From assembly GCF_034113385.1 (NCBI RefSeq), contig NZ_JAXEXL010000009.1, forward strand, positions 1 through 64,000: DNA of 64,000 nucleotides. Direction: 5' to 3'. Both the position numbers and the translations under genes were made by a program. The stretch comes from Atopobium sp034113385. Its GTDB lineage: Bacteria > Actinomycetota > Coriobacteriia > Coriobacteriales > Atopobiaceae. The notes beneath the pieces are model-generated. The model did no database searches, was not told where the DNA came from, and saw nothing but the letters and a program-made list of their open reading frames with translations. Below, piece by piece: positions 8,001 through 17,031 of this stretch (positions are counted from its first letter, which is position 1; each line of letters opens with the position of its first letter).

Positions 8001-11000
8001 TTACTCGGTAAAGTAAGCCACGCCGCCTTCAATAAGAGGCTGGAAGGTAGTGCCTGCAACGTTCTTATATAGACCTTCACCAGAACGCTCGGTGTGACCC
8101 ATCTTGCCCAAGACGCGCCCATCGGGGCTCGTAATACCTTCTATAGCCCACATAGAACCGTTGGGATTAACCTCAAGACCCATGGCTGGCATGCCGGTCT
8201 CATCACAATATTGTGTGGCTATTTGACCGGTCTTCTCGAGAGAGGAACACAGCTCAGGAGAGGCAACAAAGCGACCTTCGCCATGGCTGATTGCAATAGT
8301 GTGAATATCGTCCACAGAGCATTTGGAAAGCCAAGGAGACATGGTGGAGGCAATGCGCGTGCGTACCAGACGGCTTTGATGGCGACCAATGGTATTAAAG
8401 GTGAGTGTGGGGCAAGTGTCGTCCATAGGGATGATGTCACCATAGGGAACTAGGCCCAGCTTAATTAGAGCCTGGAAGCCATTGCAGATGCCAAGCATAA
8501 GTCCATCGCGATTGTTAAGAAGATCACGAACGGCTTCGGTAACCTCGGGAGCACGGAAGAACGCGGTAATAAACTTTGCAGAGCCGTCGGGCTCATCGCC
8601 GCCAGAAAAGCCACCAGGAATCATGACAATCTGAGACTGGCGAATGTATTGAGCAAGTTGCTTTGTGGATTCTGCGACCGCTTGAGGGGTGAGGTTATTG
8701 ATGACAAAGGTAGTTGAAAGCCCACCAGCGCGCTCAAATGCACGAGCAGAGTCATACTCACAGTTGTTTCCGGGAAATACGGGGATGATTACGCGTGGTT
8801 TTGCCGTGCTTACACGCGCATGACTCGTGTTAGATGCGGTAAAACTTACTTTGTGCGTAGGCTCTGAGGTGCTGCGGTACGGATAGACCCCTTCAAGTGC
8901 AGCTTCCCAAGTTTCTTGTAACTCAGCAAGATCAAGTAGTTCTTTGCAGGCATTAAAGTGATAGTCTGCTGTGGTGGTGCCGAGGTACGATACAGTTAGC
9001 TGTGCGGGTACCTCAGGCAAAATGGTGCCTGGCGCAAGTTCAACAATAAAGCTGCCATAGGCAAGGCTGAGCAAGCTTTCTGCCGAGAAGTGCTCATCGA
9101 GTTTAACACCCACACGGTTGCCTAAGCAAGACTTAAACAATGCCTCTGCTACACCGCCATACCCAGGGGTGGTTACTGCAACAGCTTTCTTTGTAGCAAT
9201 GAGTTTCTCGATGAAGTCCATGGCAGCACTAAGCGATGCTGCCTCTGGCATAATACCGCCCTTGGTGTAAGTGGGCACCACTGAAATAAGCTGATGATTG
9301 GCAGCCTTAAACTCGGGGGAGACAATATTGTCGACCTTGCCACATGCGGTTGCAAATGAAACAAGTGTGGGCGGAACATCAAGGTTTTCAAAGGAGCCAG
9401 ACATGGAATCCTTGCCGCCAATAGCGCCCACGCCTAAATCAATTTGAGCCATGAGTGCGCCAAGAACACTGGCGACCGGTTTGCCCCATCGGGTATCGTC
9501 AGTGCGCAAGCGCTCGAAGTATTCTTGGAAGGTTAGGTAGGTATTCTTGCGTGTAAAGCCAGTGGCAATGAGCTTGGAAAGAGACTCTACCACCGCGCAG
9601 TAAGCGCCAGCGTACTGGTTTTTCTCGGAAAGATAAGGGTTAAAGCCCCAAGCCATGCCAGAGCAGGTAGTGGTGGTGCCGTCTACAGGCAGTTTAGCAA
9701 CCATGGAAAGAGCGGGTGTGAGCTGATGGGTGCCACCAAAGGGCATGAGCACTGTTGCAGCACCAATGGTGGAGTCAAAGCGTTCTGACAAACCCTTGTT
9801 AGAAGCCACATTGATGTCAGATACCAAAGACATCATTTGCTGTGCAAATGTGGTGCCTTCCCAGCGGGGAGTATACGTTGTGGCTGCGGTGACATGCGCG
9901 TTTTGGTGCTTGGGGGCACCATTGGATGCGAGGAACTCACGGGAGATATCCACGATGTTCGTATCATTCCAGCGCATGACTAAGCGTTTGGCTTGAGTAA
10001 CAAGTGCAACAGGCGTAGCTTCAAGATTTTCTTCATGGGCATAGCCAAGGAAGGTGTCTACATCTGCGGGAGCCAGAGCAACAGCCATGCGCTCCTGGGA
10101 TTCACTCAGAGCAAGTTCAGTGCCGTCAAGGCCCTCATACTTTTTAGGTATGGCATTCAGGTTTACCAGAAGTCCATCTGCAAGCTCGCCAATGGCTACG
10201 CTTACGCCACCAGCACCAAAATCGTTGCAGCGTTTAATGAGCTGGCATGCGTCTTTGCGACGGAATAAACGCTGGAGCTTGCGCTCTACAGGTGCGTTAC
10301 CCTTTTGCACCTCAGCGCCACAGTCCTCCAAAGAGTCCATGTTATGTGCCTTAGAGGAGCCCGTTGCGCCACCAATACCATCGCGGCCAGTACGGCCACC
10401 CAGCAAGATGATAACGTCATTGGGTGCTGGTTCTTCTCGACGGACATGATTGGCGGGAGTGGCACCTACAACTGCACCAATTTCCATGCGTTTAGCTATA
10501 TAGCCTGGGTGATATAGCTCATGTACTTGACCAGTTGCTAAACCAATTTGATTGCCATAGGAAGAGTAGCCGGCTGCAGCGGTGGTAACAAGCTTACGCT
10601 GCGGCAACTTTCCTTCAAGTGTTTGGGAAACAGGGACGGTGGGGTCACCCGCGCCTGTTACGCGCATGGCCTGGTATACATAGCTACGACCAGACAGCGG
10701 GTCTCGAATAGCGCCACCAATGCAGGTTGCTGCACCACCAAACGGTTCAATCTCTGTAGGATGGTTGTGCGTCTCATTTTTAAAGAGGAAGAGCCAGTCT
10801 TCGTCCACGCCATTGACATCTACGTGCACCTTAACGGTACAGGCGTTAATCTCGTCAGACTCATCTAGATTGGTAAGCCTACCGGTATGTTTGAGGTATT
10901 TGGCGCCAATGGTACCCATGTCCATAAGGCAAATGGGTTTATGCTCACGACCAAGTTCTTGGCGCATGGCAAGATAGCGCTGGAAGGCCTTATGGACTGT

Positions 11001-11720
11001 GGCATCATCAAACTGAATAGCATCCAATTCAGTGCCAAATGTGGTGTGGCGACAGTGGTCTGACCAATAGGTATCAATGACCTTGATCTCTGTGATGGTG
11101 GGACAACGACCCTCTTGAGCAAAGTATTGCTGGCAAAACTTGATGTCGGCCAAGTCCATAGCAAGCCCACGGCTGGCGATAAACTCTGTGAGCTCGTCTG
11201 TAGAAAGCTCAAGGAAGTCAGTAAGAACTTCTACAGGCTTGGGGGTTGCAAGTTGCATTTGCAAGGTAGCAGGTAGCTCGAGTGATGCCTCGCGCGCTTC
11301 AACAGGGTTGATAACATAGTGTTTAATAGCGGCTATGTCTGTGTTGGTAAGCTTGCCAAAGAGTACATACACCTTTGCCGAGCGAACAACAGGGCGCTCG
11401 CCTTGGCCAATGAGTTGGATGCATTCGCTTGCGGATTCCGCACGTTGGTCAAACTGACCAGGCAAAAACTCAACAGCAAAAATAACCGCATCGTTTGCAG
11501 TTGGCATCTGCATAGATACGGTGTCTACTTGGGGCTCACTAAAGACGGTGGGAATACATTGAGTAAATAGTTCTTGTGAAATGCCTTCAATGTCGTAGCG
11601 ATTGATGATTCGCACATCAGTAAGTGTGGAAATACCAAGCGTTGTACGTAGCTCATTGCAAAGTGCGTGAGCTTCTCCAGCAAACTCGGAGCGCTTCTCG
11701 ACAAAAACACGTAAGACCAT
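8001..11720 (-). CDS. purL: Phosphoribosylformylglycinamidine synthase, single-chain (PurL with fused glutaminase)
   Basis: 1239 aa, carrying the AIR synthase-related halves and a C-terminal class I glutamine amidotransferase domain in one chain, as in the clostridial-type FGAM synthases. The amidotransferase begins near residue 1000 (VIIPVFPGNNCEYD); the nucleophile is C1079 in MLGICNGFQAL, with the His-Glu region in AISHGEGRF. It makes FGAM from FGAR, glutamine and ATP in purine synthesis. A monocistronic gene facing the ulaE operon; no separate PurQ or PurS is needed. The start is preceded by a weak SD (AGGGCAGG). Confidence 0.95.
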   Translation of the reverse strand: MVLRVFVEKRSEFAGEAHALCNELRTTLGISTLTDVRIINRYDIEGISQELFTQCIPTVFSEPQVDTVSMQMPTANDAVIFAVEFLPGQFDQRAESASECIQLIGQGERPVVRSAKVYVLFGKLTNTDIAAIKHYVINPVEAREASLELPATLQMQLATPKPVEVLTDFLELSTDELTEFIASRGLAMDLADIKFCQQYFAQEGRCPTITEIKVIDTYWSDHCRHTTFGTELDAIQFDDATVHKAFQRYLAMRQELGREHKPICLMDMGTIGAKYLKHTGRLTNLDESDEINACTVKVHVDVNGVDEDWLFLFKNETHNHPTEIEPFGGAATCIGGAIRDPLSGRSYVYQAMRVTGAGDPTVPVSQTLEGKLPQRKLVTTAAAGYSSYGNQIGLATGQVHELYHPGYIAKRMEIGAVVGATPANHVRREEPAPNDVIILLGGRTGRDGIGGATGSSKAHNMDSLEDCGAEVQKGNAPVERKLQRLFRRKDACQLIKRCNDFGAGGVSVAIGELADGLLVNLNAIPKKYEGLDGTELALSESQERMAVALAPADVDTFLGYAHEENLEATPVALVTQAKRLVMRWNDTNIVDISREFLASNGAPKHQNAHVTAATTYTPRWEGTTFAQQMMSLVSDINVASNKGLSERFDSTIGAATVLMPFGGTHQLTPALSMVAKLPVDGTTTTCSGMAWGFNPYLSEKNQYAGAYCAVVESLSKLIATGFTRKNTYLTFQEYFERLRTDDTRWGKPVASVLGALMAQIDLGVGAIGGKDSMSGSFENLDVPPTLVSFATACGKVDNIVSPEFKAANHQLISVVPTYTKGGIMPEAASLSAAMDFIEKLIATKKAVAVTTPGYGGVAEALFKSCLGNRVGVKLDEHFSAESLLSLAYGSFIVELAPGTILPEVPAQLTVSYLGTTTADYHFNACKELLDLAELQETWEAALEGVYPYRSTSEPTHKVSFTASNTSHARVSTAKPRVIIPVFPGNNCEYDSARAFERAGGLSTTFVINNLTPQAVAESTKQLAQYIRQSQIVMIPGGFSGGDEPDGSAKFITAFFRAPEVTEAVRDLLNNRDGLMLGICNGFQALIKLGLVPYGDIIPMDDTCPTLTFNTIGRHQSRLVRTRIASTMSPWLSKCSVDDIHTIAISHGEGRFVASPELCSSLEKTGQIATQYCDETGMPAMGLEVNPNGSMWAIEGITSPDGRVLGKMGHTERSGEGLYKNVAGTTFQPLIEGGVAYFTE

Positions 11721-11952
11721 CTGTCCTGCCCTTCTGTGGGTTAAAAGTGCCGTACGGTGAGCCTGTGTTTACTCCTTTACATCATACGTCGCTCTACCAA
11801 AAAAGTTGACTGATATGTGAGGAGTTCACTTGATGGAAAGAAAAAGACATGACTCTGAGTTTTGTTTGTTGTAGTTTGTAGCGCTTATAGAAGGTTGATA
11901 AAGGTATTATTTACATAGCACGGTTTTTAATCCCATTTAGATGGAGGCTTAC

Positions 11953-12825
11953 ATGCTTGTTAATGCAACAGCAATGCTTCAGAGTGCAGAACGCGGTCAT
12001 TATGGTATTGGTGCATTTAATACCAACAACCTTGAGTGGGCATCTTCTATTTTGGATGCTGCGGAGGAGCTTCAATCTCCACTTATTATTCAGTGTACGG
12101 GTGGTGCTGCTAAATGGCAGACCAGCTTTAAGATGGTTTCTTTAATGGTTCATCAGCTGGTTGAAGACAAGAACATTACCGTTCCTGTTGCCCTGCACCT
12201 TGATCATGGTACCTATGAGCAGTCTTTGGAATGCATTGCTGCCGGCTTTACTTCCATTATGTATGATGGCTCCCATGAGGAAACCTTTGCAATTAACTTG
12301 GCTCGCACTGAGGAGATTGTAAAGCTTGCTCACAGTAAGGGCATCTCTGTTGAGGCTGAAGTTGGTGGTATTGGTGGTACTGAGGATGGCGTAACCTCCA
12401 ATGGTGAGCTTGCTGATCCTCGTGAATGCAAGCAGATTGCAGACCTGGGCGTAGACTTCTTGGCCTGCGGTATTGGTAACATTCATGGTCTCTATCCAGA
12501 TAACTGGGCAGGTCTGTCCTTTGAGCGTTTGGGTGAGATTAAGGCTCTGACTGGAGAGCTGCCTTTGGTGCTTCACGGCGGTACCGGCATTCCTGTAGAT
12601 CAAATTAAGAAGGCTATTGAGCTGGGCATTTCCAAGATCAACGTAAATACTGACCTTCAGGTTGCCTTTGCTCAGGCAACCCGTGCGTATATTGAGTCTG
12701 GGGCAGATGAGCAGGGTAAGGGCTATGATCCTCGCAAGCTTCTTAAGCCTGGTCGTGATGCTATTGTTACGCGCACAAAGGAGCTTATGGTGCAATTTGG
12801 CTCTGATGGTAAGGGCTGGAACTAA
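11953..12825 (+). CDS. fba: Class II fructose-bisphosphate aldolase
   Basis: 290 aa. The ATG at 11953 is chosen over 11941 because TGGAGG lies just upstream and the protein then begins MLVNATAML like other family members. Catalytic D84 and zinc ligand H85 are in HLDHG, E136 region in EAEVGGIGG, H178 in GNIHGLY and H208 in LHGGTGIP; NVNTDLQ binds phosphate. It cleaves fructose 1,6-bisphosphate in glycolysis. Tagatose-bisphosphate aldolase is close in sequence, but no galactitol or tagatose genes are nearby. Monocistronic, with its own terminator. Confidence 0.93.
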   Translation: MLVNATAMLQSAERGHYGIGAFNTNNLEWASSILDAAEELQSPLIIQCTGGAAKWQTSFKMVSLMVHQLVEDKNITVPVALHLDHGTYEQSLECIAAGFTSIMYDGSHEETFAINLARTEEIVKLAHSKGISVEAEVGGIGGTEDGVTSNGELADPRECKQIADLGVDFLACGIGNIHGLYPDNWAGLSFERLGEIKALTGELPLVLHGGTGIPVDQIKKAIELGISKINVNTDLQVAFAQATRAYIESGADEQGKGYDPRKLLKPGRDAIVTRTKELMVQFGSDGKGWN

Positions 12826-13140
12826 GCAATTAACCTAGATATGCCAGCCTGTCTGCTCAGAAAAGGCAGTGATGGCTTCTACGGTAGAGAGATTCTTGTG
12901 CAAGAAGAACCCTTCGGGGTTCTTCTTTTTAAGCTTCTTTTTTGAGTTCAACTAACCTTCTAGTTCAAGTAACCCTAGAGCTAGAAAAAACTTATAAATT
13001 CATAACTGTATAGCCTTTTACCTGCGAATATGTACGCTCATGAAAAAAAGTGGAATGACGTATTGAAGCTGGGTAGAATTAAATAGATTCTTTCGGCGGC
13101 AGGCCCGCTGCTTATCTGTACCCGATCAGAAAGAGGCCCT
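12826..13140. other. 315-bp intergenic region between fba and the NlpC/P60 gene
   Basis: It contains the fba terminator at 12902-12930 and two near-identical 13-bp direct repeats (AGTTCAACTAACC at 12945-12957, AGTTCAAGTAACC at 12962-12974; 17-bp period). The leader just before the next gene has TCTTTC and GAAAGA that could pair across a small GC-rich hairpin. No ORF, no recognisable riboswitch core. Confidence 0.5.
12902..12931 (+). terminator. Intrinsic terminator of fba
   Basis: AAGAAGAACCC pairs with GGGTTCTTCTT around a short TTCG-type loop and is followed by TTT. Located about 75 bases after the fba stop codon. Confidence 0.88.
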
Positions 13141-14238
13141 ATGACTCGAAAGATGTATAAAAAGGTTGTTGCTGTTATGCTTTCAACTTCTTTGTCGGTA
13201 TGTACCGTTGGCTTGGCACTTCCTCAGGTTGCCGTTGCAGATGAATCCTCCGCTGCACTCCAGGCAAAACTTAATGACGCCAAGATTCAGTTGGATAAAC
13301 TGTATGAGCAGGCCGAGCAAGTGGGCGAGGCTCTGAACGAGACGCAGGTTCAGCTTGATGCCACCAACAAAGACATTGAGCAGACCAACAAAGACATTGA
13401 GGCAAAGAAGGAAGAGCTTGCAAAAGCTCAGCAAACGCTTTCTAGTCGCGTATCTGCTAACTACAAAAGCGGTGGCACTTCAATGCTCGAGATTATTTTG
13501 AGCTCATCAAATTTTGAGGAGCTTGCTAATAATCTGTACTACGCACAGAAGGCTAATGAGTCTGACGAGAAGGTCATTGACCAAGTAAAGACTGTTCAGG
13601 CCGAGCTTGATGCAAAGCAGTCTCAGTTGACTGAGCAAAAACAACAGCAAGAGAACTTACTGGCTACTCAGAAGTCTCAACAGGCGCAGCTTGAAGAGGA
13701 ATCCAAGAAGGCCGAAGAGTACGTAAACAACCTTGACCAGCAGGTTAAGGACAAGATGGAGGAAGAGCGTAAGGCTGCAGAGGCTGAGGCTCGTGCCAAG
13801 GCAGAGGCTGCTCGTCGTGCAGCAGAAGCCAATAATGGCAACTACTTTGATCCTTCTACTATCAACAACAGTGGTAAGACTAACTCAAACAATTCTCAGG
13901 TAAGCAGCAATTGGCGCAACACCGTTATTGCAGCCGCTACCTCAAAGATTGGTGGAGGCTATCGTTTGGGTGCTGAAGGTCCTACCATTTATGACTGCTC
14001 AGGTTTGACGCAGTATGCGTATGGCACCATTGGTGTATATATCCCACACAGTTCTGCTTCTCAGGCTGCTTACTGCACCAAGCCTGCTTCTCAGGCTCAG
14101 CCTGGTGATATTGTATGGCGTCCTGGTCACGTAGGTATTTACATTGGTGGTGGCACTACCATTGAGGCAATGAGCCCCAGCCAAGGAATTACGTATGGCT
14201 CTTTGAGTAGCTTTAGTCGCTCTGGTTCACCCGTGTAA
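13141..14238 (+). CDS. Secreted NlpC/P60 peptidoglycan hydrolase with coiled-coil domain (PcsB/CwlO-like)
   Basis: 365 aa. A signal peptide covers about residues 1-33 (basic MTRKMYKK, hydrophobic core, cleavage near VAVADES). Residues about 36-225 are a long Gln/Glu/Lys-rich coiled coil, like the PcsB/CwlO regulatory helix that docks to FtsEX-type complexes. A short Asn/Ser linker leads to the NlpC/P60 domain, with catalytic C286 in YDCSGL and H330 in GHVGIY. It should cut D-Glu/mDAP-type peptide bonds in the wall during growth or division. No ftsEX is in the window. Confidence 0.92.
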   Translation: MTRKMYKKVVAVMLSTSLSVCTVGLALPQVAVADESSAALQAKLNDAKIQLDKLYEQAEQVGEALNETQVQLDATNKDIEQTNKDIEAKKEELAKAQQTLSSRVSANYKSGGTSMLEIILSSSNFEELANNLYYAQKANESDEKVIDQVKTVQAELDAKQSQLTEQKQQQENLLATQKSQQAQLEEESKKAEEYVNNLDQQVKDKMEEERKAAEAEARAKAEAARRAAEANNGNYFDPSTINNSGKTNSNNSQVSSNWRNTVIAAATSKIGGGYRLGAEGPTIYDCSGLTQYAYGTIGVYIPHSSASQAAYCTKPASQAQPGDIVWRPGHVGIYIGGGTTIEAMSPSQGITYGSLSSFSRSGSPV

Positions 14239-14290
14239 GCTGCTTGTAAGGATGCGTTTGCATCCACAAGAAACTATATGCAAGTAAGAC

Positions 14291-14325
14291 AAATCCGGCG
14301 GCCGTAAGGCTGCCGGATTTTTTTG
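14291..14325 (+). terminator. Intrinsic terminator of the NlpC/P60 gene
   Basis: AAATCCGGCGGCC and GGCTGCCGGATTT form a 13-bp stem with one G-U, followed by TTTTT. Confidence 0.9.
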
Positions 14326-14420
14326 CAGAGGTAAAGATGTTCTTTGTGCGGGTTGCCACAAACAATTAGGTACGACACAACAGCCGTCCTACTCAGAGAG
14401 TTTTGTCTTATAGCCCTAAA

Positions 14421-15032
14421 CTAAAGGTATAAAACGGTACGATAACCGCGGCTGCCGTAATACGAATCTGCCCCGTTATGGAAGGTAAAGACGCGGCCAT
14501 AGCGTTTCTCGCAAAAGAGGGCACCACCATAGGAGCGCAGTTCTTCTGGTGTAGCTATCCAGCAAGAAACCTTAGTATCCAGCTCTGTGATTTGTTGGAC
14601 AGCATAGTATTCAGCTTCTGACAGCAGGCGAGCAGAGCTGCCCCAGGCTGCAATGGCATCTTCAACACTGGAGCGAGGAGGGTTCTTTTTGCGGCTGATA
14701 AGCGCTTCATGGTCGTAGCATAGGCTTGTGCGGTCTTTGGTAGGCTTGGCGTAACAATCCACAAAGACAATGGCATGCTCAGAAGTGGCAAGCGCCTCAA
14801 TAACATCGGGTTCACCACCCGTGGATTCCATCGCAGTTAATGCTGCTTGGGCATCTTTGCTGGCAGAAATTGCCTTAACTACCAACTCCCAAGAGATGTT
14901 GGGATGACGACTTGCGTGCTTCTCAAAGCGTGTTTGTAAAAGTGCGAGAAGTTCATTGAGGTCCATACGAGTTCCATTCTTATAGTAATTAGCTTGTATG
15001 TTGGTAGGTATCCCCATATGCTCTATTCCCAT
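14421..15032 (-). CDS. DUF4256-family conserved protein
   Basis: 203 aa by the longest reading. The sequence shows DUF4256 hallmarks: RFEKHASRHPNISW, TGGEPDVIEA, SLCYDHEAL, GGALFCEKRYGRVF and HNGADSYYGSRGYR. The function is unknown; the highly conserved Tyr/His/Asn C-terminus hints at an enzymatic pocket. The start is uncertain: an ATG at 15032 overlaps the upstream gene's stop (translational coupling), another at 15017, and an ATG at 14966 (MDLNELL) gives a shorter protein. None has a strong SD. No signal peptide. Confidence 0.8.
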   Translation of the reverse strand: MGIEHMGIPTNIQANYYKNGTRMDLNELLALLQTRFEKHASRHPNISWELVVKAISASKDAQAALTAMESTGGEPDVIEALATSEHAIVFVDCYAKPTKDRTSLCYDHEALISRKKNPPRSSVEDAIAAWGSSARLLSEAEYYAVQQITELDTKVSCWIATPEELRSYGGALFCEKRYGRVFTFHNGADSYYGSRGYRTVLYL

Positions 15033-16054
15033 ACAATGTGATGGGCACGGATTGCAAAATACTGAGGCTCACCGGCTGAGTTATAGCCTTCCTCCAATAG
15101 ATACCGTTTCCAGAGCGTGTACGGATGAGTTTGCAATTGAAGGCTTACACCAGTTTTTCCCTGCGTCTCTCTATAGTCAGCAGGAGTAAGTCCTAAGACA
15201 TCAACAAGCTTCTTTCCGTGTAGGTATTGGCGGGTAAGCTGGGTAAGTTGTTTGCCTTCAAGGTATATTTCATTAAATCCACCGTCTGTATTGGATATAG
15301 AAAAACTGGTAATTACGCAGTCTTGTAATCGAGCTGTGGTAGTCCATTCAGGCGTGACGAGTATGGTGCCATAGGATATGCCATTACGGGTAAGTTCAAA
15401 GGACTGGCCATAGATGGCATGGTTATTACGCTGATTAACAATCATGTCTTCGGGGCGTCTATCTTCAAAAGTAAAGCCTTGTTGTAATAATTCGGAAGCA
15501 TGGGTAGTTCCTATGACAACGCGATTTTGTGCAATAGAAATGGTATATGGACGAGCGGGAACACCAGTAAACATCAGCGCAAACATCTGGATAAAGCAAG
15601 ACATGAAAAGCATTCCAACAACTGCGCTGGTGGAAGCATAGTTATGAGATCGATAGGTTTTATCGATATGCTCATGGATTGATGTAATGATGATTCTTAT
15701 GAGGTTATGAAGAGCCATCAAACTGAGGCAGATAAAGACCTCGTGCTTAAGGCATGAAAAGAGTGCTTGGTGGACAGTAAGCCCCTTGCCAAGCATCCAA
15801 AGATACCACGCACCATTAAGGACTACAAAGCCGCATAAAAACACATACGTCTCTTTAAGGGCAGCTACATCGGTAAGATTTTCGAGTGAATCTGCGCCGC
15901 GTCCCTTGAGGACGTGACCAATCTTGTACATCCAGGCAGGAATATGCTGATGACGACGTACGGCTTTTGTAAAAACAACAACTAAATATATGGTTGCTAT
16001 AAACATGCCCAAAGCGACGAGGTGGAATACTATTGCACCTATGAAGAACCACAT
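15023..16054 (-). CDS. Uncharacterised membrane protein
   Basis: 343 aa. About four or five membrane segments occupy the N-terminal half (residues about 3-30, 72-92, 100-122, 148-168), then a soluble extracytoplasmic or cytosolic domain of about 170 aa (from about RPYTISIAQNRVVIG) with no motif I recognise. The start has a clear SD GGAGGT. Its stop overlaps the next gene by a few bases, so the two form a small operon. I cannot suggest a function. Confidence 0.75.
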   Translation of the reverse strand: MWFFIGAIVFHLVALGMFIATIYLVVVFTKAVRRHQHIPAWMYKIGHVLKGRGADSLENLTDVAALKETYVFLCGFVVLNGAWYLWMLGKGLTVHQALFSCLKHEVFICLSLMALHNLIRIIITSIHEHIDKTYRSHNYASTSAVVGMLFMSCFIQMFALMFTGVPARPYTISIAQNRVVIGTTHASELLQQGFTFEDRRPEDMIVNQRNNHAIYGQSFELTRNGISYGTILVTPEWTTTARLQDCVITSFSISNTDGGFNEIYLEGKQLTQLTRQYLHGKKLVDVLGLTPADYRETQGKTGVSLQLQTHPYTLWKRYLLEEGYNSAGEPQYFAIRAHHIVWE

Positions 16055-16120
16055 GGGCTACCTCCATAAAGATAGGGCATGCACGAAGTCCTTATACATA
16101 CTATATACGTACGAGCTTAG

Positions 16121-16570
16121 TTAGAGCGAGGCAAGGGTAGTAACATCATCCTTAGGGTTATCTGAAGCAATTAAGTCAGTAAGGTGCTTGCTGTCCAAAA
16201 ATTGACTGGTAACAACTCCTAAATCACGCCAAATGGGAAGAGTTGTACAGGTTTTAATGTGCTCACAGATTTCACCAGAACTACAGTCAAGGCAGTTAAC
16301 CGGCGCAAGCGTTCCACCTTCTGCAACACGCAAAATCTCTCCGAGCGTATAGTCCTCAGGCTTGCGAGACAGTTTATAGCCACCTCCTTTGCCGCGCTGG
16401 CTATCCACAAGACCACCCTTAAGCAATAGGGAAGTAACCTGTTCAAGATACTTGCGAGAAATGCCTTGGCGCTTGGAAATATCACCTAAGGAAACCCAGC
16501 CTTCATGTACGGCAAGGTCAGACATGACGCGGAGGGCATAACGGCCTTTTGTGGAAAACATACCGGGCAT
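16121..16570 (-). CDS. Rrf2-family Fe-S sensing regulator of the suf operon
   Basis: 149 aa, with an Rrf2 winged helix (YALRVMSDLA...ISRKYLEQVTSLLLKGGLV...GGGYKLSR). Cysteines C93, C96, C102 and C108 include the C-x5-C-x5-C spacing of IscR, so it probably binds an Fe-S cluster and reports cluster supply. It is the last gene of the suf operon and its ATG overlaps the sufU stop codon. Autoregulation of the operon is the natural inference; a palindrome in the sufC promoter region is a candidate site. IscR, SufR-like or CymR roles cannot be told apart by sequence only. Confidence 0.88.
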   Translation of the reverse strand: MPGMFSTKGRYALRVMSDLAVHEGWVSLGDISKRQGISRKYLEQVTSLLLKGGLVDSQRGKGGGYKLSRKPEDYTLGEILRVAEGGTLAPVNCLDCSSGEICEHIKTCTTLPIWRDLGVVTSQFLDSKHLTDLIASDNPKDDVTTLASL

Positions 16571-17031
16571 TAGTTACTCACCTCTTTAGGAGCTTGATTA
16601 AGCGATTGTGAAAGCATCTCGTCAAGCGTACGCCATGCAAGTTCTGCACACTTTACTCGTGCAGGCATGTGAGAAATGCTTTCAAAACAGCTTGCATCTT
16701 CAAGCTGTGCTAGTACGGTTGGATCAGTTTCTTCACCGCGAATCATACGTGTAAATAATGCACATGCGTCACGAGCCTCGGCGATGGTTTTACCTTCCAC
16801 AAGCTCGCTCATCATGTCTGCAGATGCTTGGCTAATGGCACAGCCGCTACCCGTCCAGCTTGTCTCGTCAATGGTTCCATCAGGGGTAAGGCGAACATGC
16901 AGAGTAAGATCATCGCCGCAGGAAGGGTTAATGCCCTCATGTGAGCACGTAGCATCGTCGAGTTCATAGTTGTAATCAGGGTGGGCAACATGGTCCATGA
17001 GAGCCTGCGTATAGATGGTGGTATTAGGCAT
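16570..17031 (-). CDS. sufU: SufU zinc-dependent sulfur transfer protein
   Basis: 153 aa, NifU_N/SufU type. Zinc ligands C38, D40, C64 and C128 match SufU of Bacillus (C41, D43, C66, C128), and the GSGCAISQASA loop is typical. It accepts persulfide from SufS and feeds the SufBCD scaffold. The start codon overlaps the sufS end by 8 bp, so translation is coupled. Confidence 0.93.
   Translation of the reverse strand: MPNTTIYTQALMDHVAHPDYNYELDDATCSHEGINPSCGDDLTLHVRLTPDGTIDETSWTGSGCAISQASADMMSELVEGKTIAEARDACALFTRMIRGEETDPTVLAQLEDASCFESISHMPARVKCAELAWRTLDEMLSQSLNQAPKEVSN

Noticed and set aside
12142..12795. 217-aa minus-strand ORF
   Set aside because: It is a shadow of the fba gene with no family resemblance.
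11953..12825. Aldolase as the missing UlaD decarboxylase
   Set aside because: All class II FBP aldolase residues (HLDHG, NIHGLY, LHGGTG) are present; it is not a KGPDC/UlaD protein.
12970..13140. c-di-AMP (ydaO-type) riboswitch ahead of the NlpC/P60 gene
   Set aside because: Common for this gene class, but the conserved core bases are not found; only small possible stems.
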